64,000 bases of DNA, from positions 2,449,501 to 2,513,500 of the forward strand of contig NZ_CP014544.1 in NCBI RefSeq assembly GCF_001586255.1. Reading direction: 5' to 3'. The notes beneath the pieces were generated by a model, which saw only the letters and a program-made list of their open reading frames with translations, did no database searches and was not told the DNA's origin. Made by a program: the position numbers and the translations under genes. Within the stretch, counting starts at the first letter, position 1. Each line of letters opens with the position of its first letter. This document shows positions 40,951 to 50,309 of this stretch, piece by piece. The DNA is from Zhongshania aliphaticivorans (lineage in GTDB: Bacteria; Pseudomonadota; Gammaproteobacteria; Pseudomonadales; Spongiibacteraceae).

Positions 40951-42051
40951 ATGCAGCGTCGCCGCTTTATTCTCGCCTCGGGCGCCCTCCTATCTATGCC
41001 GTGGATGGGAGTGTCGCCAGCACTGGCCAAAACAGAAAAATTCACACCGGTTATTAGTGCCGCCAGCGATGGCGAGGGCAAGCATATTGGCGTATGGCGC
41101 GACGATCACTGGCAGGTTTTCCAAACTATCGCCCACCGTGGCCACGACAGCTTATACCATCGTCAGCGTCGGGAACTGGTTTTTTTCTCCCGCCGCCCCG
41201 GCCGTGAAATGTATATTGTCGACTCGAAACACGGCGGCTTACTGCACACCATAAGCAGTGAAAATGGCTACCACTACTACGGTCACGGCTGTCTAAGTGC
41301 CGATGGCCGTTACTTATATACCACTGAAAATCATATAGCCGGTGGTGGCGCGGGCAGCATCGGCGTTTACGACTGCCAGCAAGATTATCAGTGTGTTGGC
41401 CATTTGGACTGCGACGGTATTGGCCCTCACGAACTGGCACTGATGCCCGATGGCAAGACCTTGGCCATTGCCATCGGCGGCATTAAAACCTTGCCCGCTA
41501 GCGGCAGAAAAACGCTGAACCCCGATACCATGACGCCCGCGCTGCACTACCTAGATATTGCCTCCGGGCGAGTCATAGAACGCCACGCAGCCCCACATTT
41601 CCAATTGAGTCTCCGCCACTTGGACGTTAGCTCAAGTGGGCAAGTTATTATCGGCGCCCAATTCCAAGGTAGCCTGCCATCGCGGCTGCCATTGGTATAC
41701 AGCCACCAGCGTGGTGGCGCCCTCACCGCAATGAGCTATGGCGAACTGCCTTTGCAATTTAAACAGGACTATATTGCCAGCATTAGTATAGACACACAGG
41801 GCATACACGCTGTAACTAGCTGCCCCCGCGACAACCTCGTCTGCCTGTGGGATCTCCGCAGCCTGCGATTACAAGGGGTATACCCCTTGCGAGACAGCGC
41901 CGGCGCAATTTACGACGCCGCTTATCAGCAGTTTATTTTAAGCAACGGCAATGGTCAGCTAATGGCGCTAAAGCCCGAGCAGGCTAAATTAATACCCCTT
42001 GCCTACGCCCCAGGAACCCATTGGGATAACCACCTAACACTATTGCGCTGA
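40951..42051 (+). CDS. DUF1513 exported beta-propeller-like protein
   Basis: The product is 366 residues from ATG 40951 behind a GGAG site. It has a Tat-type signal RRRFILASGALLSM and a repeated WD/SMP-like pattern (GEGKHIGVWRDDHWQVFQTIAHRGHDSLYH, GHGCLSADGRYLYTTEN, GIGPHELALMPDGKTLAIAIGGIKT, CPRDNLVCLWDLRSLRLQG). DUF1513 proteins are regular members of imelysin/DUF1111 iron loci. The role is not established. Confidence 0.9.
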   Translation: MQRRRFILASGALLSMPWMGVSPALAKTEKFTPVISAASDGEGKHIGVWRDDHWQVFQTIAHRGHDSLYHRQRRELVFFSRRPGREMYIVDSKHGGLLHTISSENGYHYYGHGCLSADGRYLYTTENHIAGGGAGSIGVYDCQQDYQCVGHLDCDGIGPHELALMPDGKTLAIAIGGIKTLPASGRKTLNPDTMTPALHYLDIASGRVIERHAAPHFQLSLRHLDVSSSGQVIIGAQFQGSLPSRLPLVYSHQRGGALTAMSYGELPLQFKQDYIASISIDTQGIHAVTSCPRDNLVCLWDLRSLRLQGVYPLRDSAGAIYDAAYQQFILSNGNGQLMALKPEQAKLIPLAYAPGTHWDNHLTLLR

Positions 42052-42070
42052 ACACGATTAAGGAAGCAAT

Positions 42071-43459
42071 ATGAAACGCAGAACCCTGATCAAAAGCAGC
42101 GCCACCGCGCTGCTCGCCAGCTCACTGCCAAAGTTAAGTTTGGCCATGGCCTCAGCAGATAAGAGTGGCAAGACCCGCTACGACTATACTCTTACTGCGG
42201 AACCCGCCACCGCGCGCCTAGCAAAAGACGGCGACAGCCAAATTCTCGGGTTTAATGGCCAATTTCCAGCGCCAGTGATTCGCGCCAAACAGGGCCAGCC
42301 CCTGCGCGTGAAATTCATTAACAAATTGGATGAGCCCAGTACCATCCACTGGCATGGCATACGGCTCGATATCGCCATGGACGGGGTTCCCTATTTAACC
42401 CAAGCCCCAGTACCAGCCGGCGGCAGCTTTATTTATGAATTCATCTGCCCCGACGCGGGCACCTTTTGGTACCACCCCCACATGAATAGCGTTGAACAAT
42501 TGGGTAAAGGCTTGGTCGGCGCACTGATTGTTGAAGAGCGCGATCTCCCCGATTATCACGACGTAATTATTGGCATGAAAGACTGGCGCCTAAAACCCGA
42601 TGGCAGCTATTTGCCCTTGTCCATTCCTAGAGAAGCGGCACGGGCGGGAACACTCGGTACTTTAGCGACGATCAACGGCACAGAAAAGCCTGTTATCGAC
42701 GTGCCCGCCGGAGAACGGCTGCGCTTACGCTTTTTGAACCTAGACAACACTCGAGTTTACAACCTCAGTTTACGGAATGACCAGGCTAAGGTGATTGCCA
42801 TTGACGGCAGCCCAGTAACTAAGCCCTATGCTTTAGACGTTCACCCGACCGGCGCCGGTATGCGCCTAGACGTCGGCTTAATCAGCCCCAACAAACTCGG
42901 TGTCGAGATTCCGATTTACGATATGAAGGGGCGCTTTGGCGTCGAGATTTGTCGTTTAAAAACAGTAGCTGGCGATAAGTCTAAAAACGTAAAAACCGGG
43001 ATACCCGCGCTGCCTGCCAACCCAATAGCACCACCACAACTGGCGACCGCCGAAACCCTCAGTTTTGTGTTCGAATGGGCCGGCGCGCTGTCGCCAAGCG
43101 ACCACAATGGCCAAGTTGACCACAGTTTTTGGCTAATCAATCGCCGCGCTTGGAACGACCACAGCCACCAAGACTTACCCGCGCCCCTCGCCACACTAAA
43201 ACTAGGGCAAAGCTATGTATTCGAATTGCACAATGCCACGCCACATCACCACCCTATTCATCTCCATGGTTTAATCTTTACCGTGTTGGAGTCTGACAAG
43301 CGGGAGCTCACGCCCTACCACACCGATACCATTCTATTGGAGAAAAACGAGCGCGCCAAAATCGCCTTTGTGGCCGACAACCCTGGCCGCTGGATGTTTC
43401 ACTGCCATGTGATCGAACACATGCAGACGGGACTCATGGGCTATATCACTATTGCCTAA
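42071..43459 (+). CDS. Multicopper oxidase, Tat-exported
   Basis: The 462-residue cupredoxin enzyme has a twin-arginine signal (MKRRTLIKSSATALLAS). All four copper-binding regions are intact: HWHGIRL (His93), FWYHPHMNS, HHHPIHLHGL and HCHVIEHMQTGLM (His444 region), giving type 1, 2 and 3 centres. It could oxidise Fe(II) before uptake by the imelysin proteins, or protect against copper. The placement 20 bases after DUF1513 and behind a Fur box favours the ferroxidase role. It lacks a Met-rich CueO insert. Confidence 0.92.
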   Translation: MKRRTLIKSSATALLASSLPKLSLAMASADKSGKTRYDYTLTAEPATARLAKDGDSQILGFNGQFPAPVIRAKQGQPLRVKFINKLDEPSTIHWHGIRLDIAMDGVPYLTQAPVPAGGSFIYEFICPDAGTFWYHPHMNSVEQLGKGLVGALIVEERDLPDYHDVIIGMKDWRLKPDGSYLPLSIPREAARAGTLGTLATINGTEKPVIDVPAGERLRLRFLNLDNTRVYNLSLRNDQAKVIAIDGSPVTKPYALDVHPTGAGMRLDVGLISPNKLGVEIPIYDMKGRFGVEICRLKTVAGDKSKNVKTGIPALPANPIAPPQLATAETLSFVFEWAGALSPSDHNGQVDHSFWLINRRAWNDHSHQDLPAPLATLKLGQSYVFELHNATPHHHPIHLHGLIFTVLESDKRELTPYHTDTILLEKNERAKIAFVADNPGRWMFHCHVIEHMQTGLMGYITIA

Positions 43460-43483
43460 AGGGCTACGCAGCAGATAACTAGC

Positions 43484-43524
43484 CGCTTAACGCGCAAGCC
43501 CTGGCTAGGCTTACGCATTAAGCG
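43484..43524 (-). terminator. Long hairpin between convergent multicopper oxidase and WS/DGAT genes
   Basis: A 17-bp stem (43484-43500 with 43508-43524) has a 7-base loop. On the minus-strand RNA both mismatches become G-U pairs, so the structure is sound in that direction and only there. No T run follows; termination is inferred from position 8 bases past the WS/DGAT stop. Confidence 0.5.
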
Positions 43525-43531
43525 CAACAAC

Positions 43532-45175
43532 TTAACTCTGGGTCTGACTAATGGGCACTACTTTACCATTAGCGGAAGAAGCTGCCGACTGCTTCGCTTT
43601 AACCGTTCCGGATTTGGCCGGACTGCTACTCGCAGAGGAGCGCGCCTTTTTCGCAACCGGCTTTTGCACACTGGCTGTCGCACTACTACTGGCTTTGCTT
43701 TTTCGCGCGGGTTTTGCGCTCGCCTTTTTAGGTGCCGTAGCCGCTGCACCCTCTTTCAGACTCGCCTTTGCCGCCGCGAATAATTCGGCGAATGACTTTT
43801 CAATACACTCACGATAAAACGCCGGATCGGGCATGGAATCGCGATCACCGATTATCGACAGGGTCACAATGCCATTTGAACTAAAGATTAAATGGAATAA
43901 ACCTACCCCAGGCGTAAGCAAGCCTAGACCGTAATACCTGACCATCTGTGCGCCAGCTGAATACAGCGGAAAGGTGGGACCTGCCACATTAGACACTACC
44001 GACGTAATTCCCAGCGGCAAATGGCGAGTCAGCTCATTATTCACATAAGCATTAACCAGAGGCCGCGTGAGCGCGGGTGACATTACACCGGCAAGGCGCA
44101 AGACATCGACTAAAGGTGAGTTTTCACCGTAAATTTTTGCTTCTTGCGAGCTTTTATAAACCCCAGCCAAGCGTTTTAGTGGATCAGCAACATTCGTATG
44201 TAATTCGACAAAAACCGAACCTACCTGGTTATTTTCGTCCGTCATTCCCCGCCGCGTTCGCATATCCAGTGGTATTGACACCGCCAAGCTCTCGTCTGGT
44301 AACTCTTTGTGGTGCATTAAATAATGGCGTAAACCTCCGGCGATGATGGCCAAAATGACGTCATTAATTTTCACCTCACAAAGGTCTTTCAGGGCTTTGA
44401 TATCCGCTAGCGGAAACTCCGCAGCCTCAAATACACGATGGGGACCAACTGGGGTATTAAATCGCGTGCGCGGCGACGTAATAGAAGGAACAGGAATTTT
44501 CTTCTGCGCCATTCCTATCGCCATTTTCCCTAAATCGCGCAGCACCCCCGCGCCACCCGTTACCATTTTAACGGTGTTTCTAACATTATTTACCGCTGCC
44601 GAACTCGCAAGATACAAGGCATTCGGCATCACATCCGCCGTTACTACCGCCTCAGCTTGGGGCACAGCCGCGGGATCCGGTTCCAAGTCGTGGATAACCG
44701 ACATGATTGACGAGCCACCAGCGCCATCCACAAGTGAGTGATGCATTTTGGTATAGATGGCGAAGCCGCCACTGGGAACACCCGGAATATTGTCCAAACC
44801 TTCAATGATATAGGCCTCCCAGAGGGGGCGATTCATGTCGAGTGGCCGCGCGTGCAATCTCGCAACTAAAATGCATAACTGACGCCAGTCGCCAGGCTGG
44901 GGTAAAGCAATATGACGAATATGAAATTCGACATCAAAATTAGCGTCTTGAACCCAATAAGGGCGGTCAACATTACCTGGCACCTTAACGAGACGCGAAC
45001 GAAAAATAGTGTGTTTGTGTAGTCGGCGCTCAAAATTGGCAATAACACCTTTAAAACGCACCGCGCCACCAGGTGCTGTTGATGGGTCGTATATCCCTAA
45101 GCCACCAACATGCTGGGGTGTATTGGCATGTTCGAGATTAATAAATGCGGTATCAAGTACACCTAACTGCTTCAT
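43532..45175 (-). CDS. Wax ester synthase / diacylglycerol acyltransferase with basic Ala/Ser/Lys tail
   Basis: The 547-residue WS/DGAT enzyme joins fatty acyl-CoA to long alcohols or diacylglycerol to make storage lipid. Motifs are the active-site KMHHSLVDGAGG (His145-His146), FNTPVGPHRVF, INDVILAIIAGGLR, SIPLDMRTR, NNQVGSVFVELHT and SNVAGPTFPLYSAGA. The first 480 residues match the usual length. The last 65 or so are low complexity (KPARKSKASSS, KPVAKKARSSASSSPAKSG), a basic tail of the kind found on nucleoid or granule proteins. It is monocistronic. Storage lipid formation fits the fatty-acid genes elsewhere in the window. Confidence 0.94.
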   Translation of the reverse strand: MKQLGVLDTAFINLEHANTPQHVGGLGIYDPSTAPGGAVRFKGVIANFERRLHKHTIFRSRLVKVPGNVDRPYWVQDANFDVEFHIRHIALPQPGDWRQLCILVARLHARPLDMNRPLWEAYIIEGLDNIPGVPSGGFAIYTKMHHSLVDGAGGSSIMSVIHDLEPDPAAVPQAEAVVTADVMPNALYLASSAAVNNVRNTVKMVTGGAGVLRDLGKMAIGMAQKKIPVPSITSPRTRFNTPVGPHRVFEAAEFPLADIKALKDLCEVKINDVILAIIAGGLRHYLMHHKELPDESLAVSIPLDMRTRRGMTDENNQVGSVFVELHTNVADPLKRLAGVYKSSQEAKIYGENSPLVDVLRLAGVMSPALTRPLVNAYVNNELTRHLPLGITSVVSNVAGPTFPLYSAGAQMVRYYGLGLLTPGVGLFHLIFSSNGIVTLSIIGDRDSMPDPAFYRECIEKSFAELFAAAKASLKEGAAATAPKKASAKPARKSKASSSATASVQKPVAKKARSSASSSPAKSGTVKAKQSAASSANGKVVPISQTQS

Positions 45176-45429
45176 GCAAACTAACCTCTTATTTTAATAT
45201 TCCCCCCTGCCAAGGAGGCGATAATCTAGATAGCGGCCAGCACGTGCGCGCGCGATAAGGCCTAGCATAGCCATAGTACATTAATTTTTCGGTTTGCTAA
45301 GTGCATAAGTAGCGAAAATGAGTGCTAAGTGAATATCTAGTCTAGAAGGACGATGTCATCTTATTGAGCCCTTTCCCGCCACGTATAAGCAGACTAGCAA
45401 GCTATTTTAGATCGGCATAGCGCATAGAC

Positions 45430-46368
45430 TTACCGGTTTTTGCGCTGTCTCGCCGGTGGTGGTGCGCCAACATGGCTCTCATTGCGCTGGCGGGCGAGTT
45501 CCACTTGCTTTTGTCGATCCCGAAAGCGCTTCTTTTGGTCGTCGCTTATGTGATTAAAACAAGCTGGGCAGGTCACCCCTTCCTCAAACATAGCACTGAG
45601 TTTATCGCTTGCGGTAATAGGTCGCCGACAACCGTGGCAAAGCTCGTGAGTTCCAGTGAGCAAACCGTGGGTGACAGCCACCCGATTATCGAATACAAAG
45701 CATTCACCCTGCCACTGGCTCTGGGCTTCGTCCACCTCTTCCAAATACTTTAGAATGCCGCCTTCAAGGTGATAAACCTCATCAAATCCCTCATGCTTCA
45801 TGAAGGCTGAGGCTTTCTCGCAACGAATGCCGCCGGTGCAAAACATCGCCACTTTTTTGTGTTTAGCTGGGTCGTAATTGGCTCGTATATATTCAGGGAA
45901 TTCCCTAAAACTCGTCGTTTTTGGGTCAATAGCGCCCTTGAAGCTACCAATTTCCACCTCGTAGTCGTTACGGGTATCAATAAGCAATACTTCGGGATCA
46001 GCAATTAAGGCATTCCAGTCCCGTGGCTTAACATAGGTGCCAACAATATCCTTGGGATCGATGCCATCGACACCCATGGTTACAATTTCTTTCTTAAGCT
46101 TAACCTTCATCCGATAGAAGGGCTGTTCAGTATCATAGGACTCTTTATGTCCGACATCGGCGAATCGGGGGTCTGAATGCAAATAGGCTAACACCTGGTC
46201 TATGCCCCTGCGGGAGCCAGCAATGGTGCCGTTAATGCCTTCTTCGGCAAGGAGTAAGGTGCCCTTCACCTCCGCAGCCAAACACTGCGCTAGCAGCGGC
46301 TCGCGCAAGGATTCAAAATCGGGAAGACTTACAAATTTATACAGCGCAGCAACAACAAACTGATTCAT
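45430..46368 (-). CDS. trhO: tRNA uridine-34 hydroxylase TrhO (YceA)
   Basis: This is 312 residues from ATG 46368, which follows the BolA stop by one base. It has an N-terminal acylphosphatase-like domain ([47 protein letters not shown]) and a rhodanese domain ([20 protein letters not shown]). The active-site loop is [16 protein letters not shown] with catalytic Cys. A C-terminal zinc-like region follows (CHGCRRP... CPAC). TrhO hydroxylates U34 of tRNA for cmo5U/mo5U formation. It is translationally linked to bolA. Confidence 0.93.
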   Translation of the reverse strand: MNQFVVAALYKFVSLPDFESLREPLLAQCLAAEVKGTLLLAEEGINGTIAGSRRGIDQVLAYLHSDPRFADVGHKESYDTEQPFYRMKVKLKKEIVTMGVDGIDPKDIVGTYVKPRDWNALIADPEVLLIDTRNDYEVEIGSFKGAIDPKTTSFREFPEYIRANYDPAKHKKVAMFCTGGIRCEKASAFMKHEGFDEVYHLEGGILKYLEEVDEAQSQWQGECFVFDNRVAVTHGLLTGTHELCHGCRRPITASDKLSAMFEEGVTCPACFNHISDDQKKRFRDRQKQVELARQRNESHVGAPPPARQRKNR

Positions 46369-46369
46369 A

Positions 46370-46699
46370 CTATTTCGCGCCCTGCTCCTTTTTACTACCA
46401 CCTAAGCAGTCTGGCGACGCAGGCACAGCCCCCGCCCGAAGTTGCCACTCTGCGGGGCTATAAGTATGCATAGCCAAGGCATGAACTGGGCCTGCCAGCT
46501 CCTCGGCCAAGAGCTGGTAAACCCGCTGCTGACGAGCGACTTTGCGTAAACTCGAAAAAGCCTCGGCAACGAGGACTAGCTTAAAATGGGTTTCTGAATT
46601 GGCCGGCACACTGTGCATATGACTTTCGTTAATCACTTCAAGATGACTGGGCATCAGCGCCGCCGTTAATTTAGCGTGTATTGTTTCTTGTATCGACAT
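46370..46699 (-). CDS. bolA: BolA family protein
   Basis: The 109-residue cytoplasmic protein matches Bol[73 protein letters not shown]. The conserved His and the absence of a Cys in the loop class it with BolA rather than IbaG. BolA works with monothiol glutaredoxins in Fe-S handling and affects morphology and biofilm state. It is upstream of trhO on the same strand. Confidence 0.94.
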   Translation of the reverse strand: MSIQETIHAKLTAALMPSHLEVINESHMHSVPANSETHFKLVLVAEAFSSLRKVARQQRVYQLLAEELAGPVHALAMHTYSPAEWQLRAGAVPASPDCLGGSKKEQGAK

Positions 46700-46770
46700 C
46701 AGCTATCTCTCGCAATCACCACAACGGCGCATATTATACACTGACTGTGACCACATCGCGCCCAAACACT

Positions 46771-47127
46771 TCAGCCACGTTTAAGACCACCTTTAGCCGC
46801 CGCAGCCCGCATTGCCGCAGCGTAGGCGCGATTTGCCCAGTCAATCAACAGGTCCCTATCGTCTAAGGCCTCGTCTGGCGCTTGGAAGTAAGAAAGCGCA
46901 ATATCTCGACCATTACGCTGATAGCTAAAAGGCGGTAACCCTAGGGCATCAAAGTCGCCGCGAGTGGCAGTATCGGCTTTCAAATACAGCGTATTCTCAA
47001 CAATCAGTGCGAACATCAATCCCTCTAGGAACAGTCCGGTACCGCCAAACATCCGCCGCGACGTCACTGGACCGAGCCACTGCATTTGATCAACTAAGAA
47101 CACCGTAAAGGCACTGGCCTTTGCCAA
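46771..47127 (-). CDS. TfoX N-terminal domain protein
   Basis: The 118-residue protein starts at TTG (GGGAG site about 10 bases upstream). It contains only the TfoX_N domain: LVDQMQWLGPVTSRRMFGGTGLFLEGLMFALIVENTLYLKAD and GLPPFSYQRNGRDIALSYFQAPDEALDD. Full-length TfoX/Sxy also has a C-terminal domain and induces competence; this short form is common and not a proven competence regulator. The C-terminus is basic and Ala-rich. Confidence 0.85.
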   Translation of the reverse strand: MAKASAFTVFLVDQMQWLGPVTSRRMFGGTGLFLEGLMFALIVENTLYLKADTATRGDFDALGLPPFSYQRNGRDIALSYFQAPDEALDDRDLLIDWANRAYAAAMRAAAAKGGLKRG

Positions 47128-47169
47128 GGCATTGAGCTCCCGTCGTTTAGCCAGCGACCCAATCAGCTG

Positions 47170-48213
47170 CTATGCAGCCAAATCGCTTAGACAAAGTGAC
47201 TTCAAGCGCTGTGCCAGCAGCGTCTGATCGGACGCCAGCCCCCAGCGCATATAAGCCACATCGCCACCGCTATATACCCGCACTGACAAGCCTTGCACGT
47301 AACACCGCTGCTGAAGTACAGCTGCTTGCGCCGCGGGTATGGTCATTGTAATAAATAAGGGGGTCACTACGATCTGCTGAAAATAAGCACGGAACACGCT
47401 TTTTAACAGCTCGCCTTGACGCCTTGCTGTCACCATCAGCTGGTGCTGCATATCATCTTGCCACTGACGATCAAGCAGCGCTTTACGGCCTATCCACTGA
47501 GCGCTGCCACACACCGCCCAAGGCCCCAAATGCTTATCTAGCTCAGCCAATAGCCACGGCTCCGCTATTACAAACCCTAGGCGCAGCCCTGGCAAACCAA
47601 AAAACTTGCCCACCGAGCGCAACAGCACAATTCCGGATTCCGCGGCCAAAGCTCGTAAATCACTGTTTGGCATGGCATCGGCAAAGGCCTGATCGATGAC
47701 CACCAAACCATCAGCAGGCAGCAATGAACGCCAGTAGCGAACGTCTTCTTCACTAACGACATCCCCCGTTGGGTTATTGGGGCTAATTATCAATAAATAG
47801 TGAATTTGTTCGGCCACAATCCGTTGCGCAATTTCTTCGCGCCCATAACGACTAAAATACTGAACTTCGTGACCCGCAAGCAACCAGCGATAGCGATGTT
47901 CTTCGTAGGCGACCTCTGCCAATAAAACGCGCCCTGGCGCGACGATACGGGGTAGCACTTGAATGGCGGGCTGACTGCCAGCCGTCGCTAAAATGCGCTG
48001 CTCCGCCACGCCGTAATAACGGGCGGCGGCACTCTGTAATTCGGGACAAAAATAAGGCAGTACCTTATAGCAATTTGCTGGCGGCGGCGGCACTGGCCAG
48101 CTCCAGGGATTCACCCCAGTCGCCAAGTCCATCATCGGCAAGCCATCGGGGGCTGGCGGCAGATCGCGAGGATCACCGCCGTGTCGCGGTGGCTGAGAGC
48201 GTGTACCAGTCAT
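47170..48213 (-). CDS. cobC: L-threonine-O-3-phosphate decarboxylase / cobalamin-pathway aminotransferase CobC (CobD)
   Basis: The product is 347 residues from ATG 48213, overlapping the cbiB stop by ATGA. It is a PLP-dependent fold I enzyme with the PLP lysine in LLRSVGKFFGLPGLRLGFV. HGGDPRDLPPAPDGLPMMDLATGVNPWSWPVP and SPNNPTGDVVSEE are also diagnostic. It supplies (R)-1-amino-2-propanol phosphate for the cobalamin nucleotide loop. It pairs with cbiB, which uses that product. No other cobalamin genes are in the window. Confidence 0.92.
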   Translation of the reverse strand: MTGTRSQPPRHGGDPRDLPPAPDGLPMMDLATGVNPWSWPVPPPPANCYKVLPYFCPELQSAAARYYGVAEQRILATAGSQPAIQVLPRIVAPGRVLLAEVAYEEHRYRWLLAGHEVQYFSRYGREEIAQRIVAEQIHYLLIISPNNPTGDVVSEEDVRYWRSLLPADGLVVIDQAFADAMPNSDLRALAAESGIVLLRSVGKFFGLPGLRLGFVIAEPWLLAELDKHLGPWAVCGSAQWIGRKALLDRQWQDDMQHQLMVTARRQGELLKSVFRAYFQQIVVTPLFITMTIPAAQAAVLQQRCYVQGLSVRVYSGGDVAYMRWGLASDQTLLAQRLKSLCLSDLAA

Positions 48214-49148
48214 AGACATAACCCCAGTATGAGACCAAGACCAAGCCATACCGCGAGCTGTCTATTCACCAATTTAATACTTTTCTCCAAATCGGCAACG
48301 ACTGGCGCCCGGCCCCAACCAAGCGACGATCGATTCGAAACCGTGCCATGGTAGCTCGCCGCGCCACCCAAGCTTAGCCCTAAGGCCGCTGCGCCACTGG
48401 CCATCACTGATCCCGCATTGATACTTTTCCAATACCAGCCCTGCTTAAACCAGCATTGCCAGGGCCGAGCAGAGAAAGACAGCAAACTAAAGCCCAGTGC
48501 GGTAAGTTGTGCCGGAACAAAGTTGCAGACATCGTCGCTGCGCGCCGCCCACCAACCAAAATAACGATAGCGCTCATTTCGATAACCCCACATCGCATCC
48601 AGGGTATTGGCTAAGCGCTGCAACACCACCCCGCCGGGGCCTGCCATGGCATACCAAATTAACGAAGCGAATACTGCGTCACTGCTGTTTTCTAAGCTTG
48701 TCTCCAAACCCGCTGCTAAAATCTGCTCGGCATTGAGGTCATCAGTATCGCGACTGACTAAATAACTGATCCGCAGTCGCGCCTCGTCCAGATCACCCGC
48801 CACCAATGCTGACGCAACGGGACGAATATGTTCGCACAAACTCTGCCAGCCCACGGCCCAGTACAGCACCGCAATATGCCAGAACACACTGGCAAGGGGC
48901 GAAAGTTCATAGATCACAAAATCAATTAGGACGACCGCAACAACGGCCGGAACAATCAATAGCAGCCAACACCCCAGCCCGCTTACCCGTTGCAGAAACG
49001 GGCTATTCTTTAGGTTTAAGTTTTTTTCTAGACCTGCGGCGAGTCGCCCAAAACCGACTAAGGGGTGCCAGCGTCTGGGCTCACCGAGCAGGCGATCTAG
49101 CGCCAGCGCCGCCAGGCAAACCACACTTACAAGTAAAATTTGATTCAA
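48210..49148 (-). CDS. cbiB: Adenosylcobinamide-phosphate synthase CbiB (CobD)
   Basis: The 312-residue membrane enzyme attaches the aminopropanol arm to adenosylcobyric acid. Family marks are ALDRLLGEPRRWHPLVGFGRLA, DLDEARLRISYLVSRDT and GLETSLENSSDAVFASLIWYAMAGPGGVVLQRLANTLDAMWGYRNERYRYFGWWAARSDDVCNFVPAQLTAL. Several membrane helices are visible at the N-terminus and near residues 60-110. It is upstream of and coupled to cobC. No cobalamin riboswitch was recognised in the 170 bases upstream. Confidence 0.94.
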   Translation of the reverse strand: MNQILLVSVVCLAALALDRLLGEPRRWHPLVGFGRLAAGLEKNLNLKNSPFLQRVSGLGCWLLLIVPAVVAVVLIDFVIYELSPLASVFWHIAVLYWAVGWQSLCEHIRPVASALVAGDLDEARLRISYLVSRDTDDLNAEQILAAGLETSLENSSDAVFASLIWYAMAGPGGVVLQRLANTLDAMWGYRNERYRYFGWWAARSDDVCNFVPAQLTALGFSLLSFSARPWQCWFKQGWYWKSINAGSVMASGAAALGLSLGGAASYHGTVSNRSSLGWGRAPVVADLEKSIKLVNRQLAVWLGLGLILGLCL

Positions 49149-49321
49149 GAGGATTCTCTGCTTATTGACGTCGCGCCAAGGCCCTGACTATCGATAATAA
49201 CCTAGCCAACGCCATCATGGCCAAGCTAATGTCCTGCGAAGAAAAACGTAAGAAGCCGTTAACCTAGCGGTGAGGCACTTTAATAAATGCATTGGCAGGG
49301 GTCAAATAGAATGACTGGGGC

Positions 49322-50077
49322 CTACACCCCGAGGCGGTAAAACGCGGCGGCATTATCCCACAAAACTTTTTTTGTTGCGGAGTCACCTAGGGCATTGCCA
49401 ATAATTTCAATATCCACCGGATTAAAGGCGCGAGGTGAACGAGTAGACGGCAAATCGGTGCCGAACATCAAGGCATCGGGGTTAATATCAAATAAGCGGC
49501 GAATGGCCTGACTTACTGCAAAATCAACCCGCCCAAACCCCGTTGCTTTTACTCGAGCACCACTTTCAGCCAACTGATATAAAACTGGCAAACCTTCCTT
49601 AGAAAGTCCCAGGTGATCAATGCTTACCGCGGGCAAGCGACAGAGTTCGCCACAGAGATCCGCCAGGGTTTTACAATCGGCGTAGATTTCAATATGCCAA
49701 CCCAATAGATCGTAAATGCGGTGGGCAAAATCAATAAGGTGCTCTGAGGATTCGGAGCCCCCGCGCCGCAAATTAAAGCGAACTGCGCGAATGCCCTGAT
49801 TAGCAAGTAGTAATAAATCATCGTCACTGATCGTGCAGGGCACTTGGGTTACCCCGACAAAGGTCGGCCCCAATGCCGCCAGCGCGGTGATTAAATAGCT
49901 TTGGTCGAAAGACTGAAATGAAGCAGATACCACCGCGCCACCGCCAACACCAAGACTTGCAGTCTGACCAACGTAATCGTCTACGGTGAATGCATCGGGT
50001 AAAAAGCCGTCATTACTGACCAGGGGAAATGCCGGATCAATAATGTGCAGATGGGCATCAAAAATCATGTGCTGCAT
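49322..50077 (-). CDS. Amidohydrolase family metal-dependent hydrolase
   Basis: The enzyme has 251 residues from ATG 50077 (GGAGG site upstream). The TIM-barrel amidohydrolase_2 pattern starts with the metal motif MIFDAHLHIIDPAFPL (HxH). QGIRAVRFNLRRGG, VSIDHLGL (His) and LMFGTDLPSTRSPRAF (Asp) complete the site. This group includes TIM-barrel lactonases and decarboxylases (ACMSD-like, 2-pyrone-4,6-dicarboxylate hydrolase-like). The substrate is not predictable. It is monocistronic. Confidence 0.88.
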   Translation of the reverse strand: MQHMIFDAHLHIIDPAFPLVSNDGFLPDAFTVDDYVGQTASLGVGGGAVVSASFQSFDQSYLITALAALGPTFVGVTQVPCTISDDDLLLLANQGIRAVRFNLRRGGSESSEHLIDFAHRIYDLLGWHIEIYADCKTLADLCGELCRLPAVSIDHLGLSKEGLPVLYQLAESGARVKATGFGRVDFAVSQAIRRLFDINPDALMFGTDLPSTRSPRAFNPVDIEIIGNALGDSATKKVLWDNAAAFYRLGV

Positions 50078-50309
50078 ACCGCTCTCACCTCCGCCAGCCA
50101 TAATGATTTGCCCGCGTAATGTTTATATTCTTATTGTCTAAGCTGGCCGACCAGTGCCAATCCTCTCAACACTCGCAGATTTATCGCGTAAATGCAACGC
50201 TGAAAACATCGCTATGACACACAAGAGATGTGCCCCAGTTCAGCATTTCAGGGGCTAACGCGAGTCGCTTTTGCGCCTAGTCAGCAGTATTCACCCAACA
50301 AACTGGCGG

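Noticed and set aside
45295-45331. Direct repeat TGCTAAGTG twice, 28 bp apart, upstream of the WS/DGAT gene
   Set aside because: Short repeat in a non-coding region with no known regulator match; chance occurrence is plausible.
49149-49321. Cobalamin riboswitch upstream of cbiB-cobC
   Set aside because: No B12-box-like conserved segment was recognised in the 170 bases upstream.
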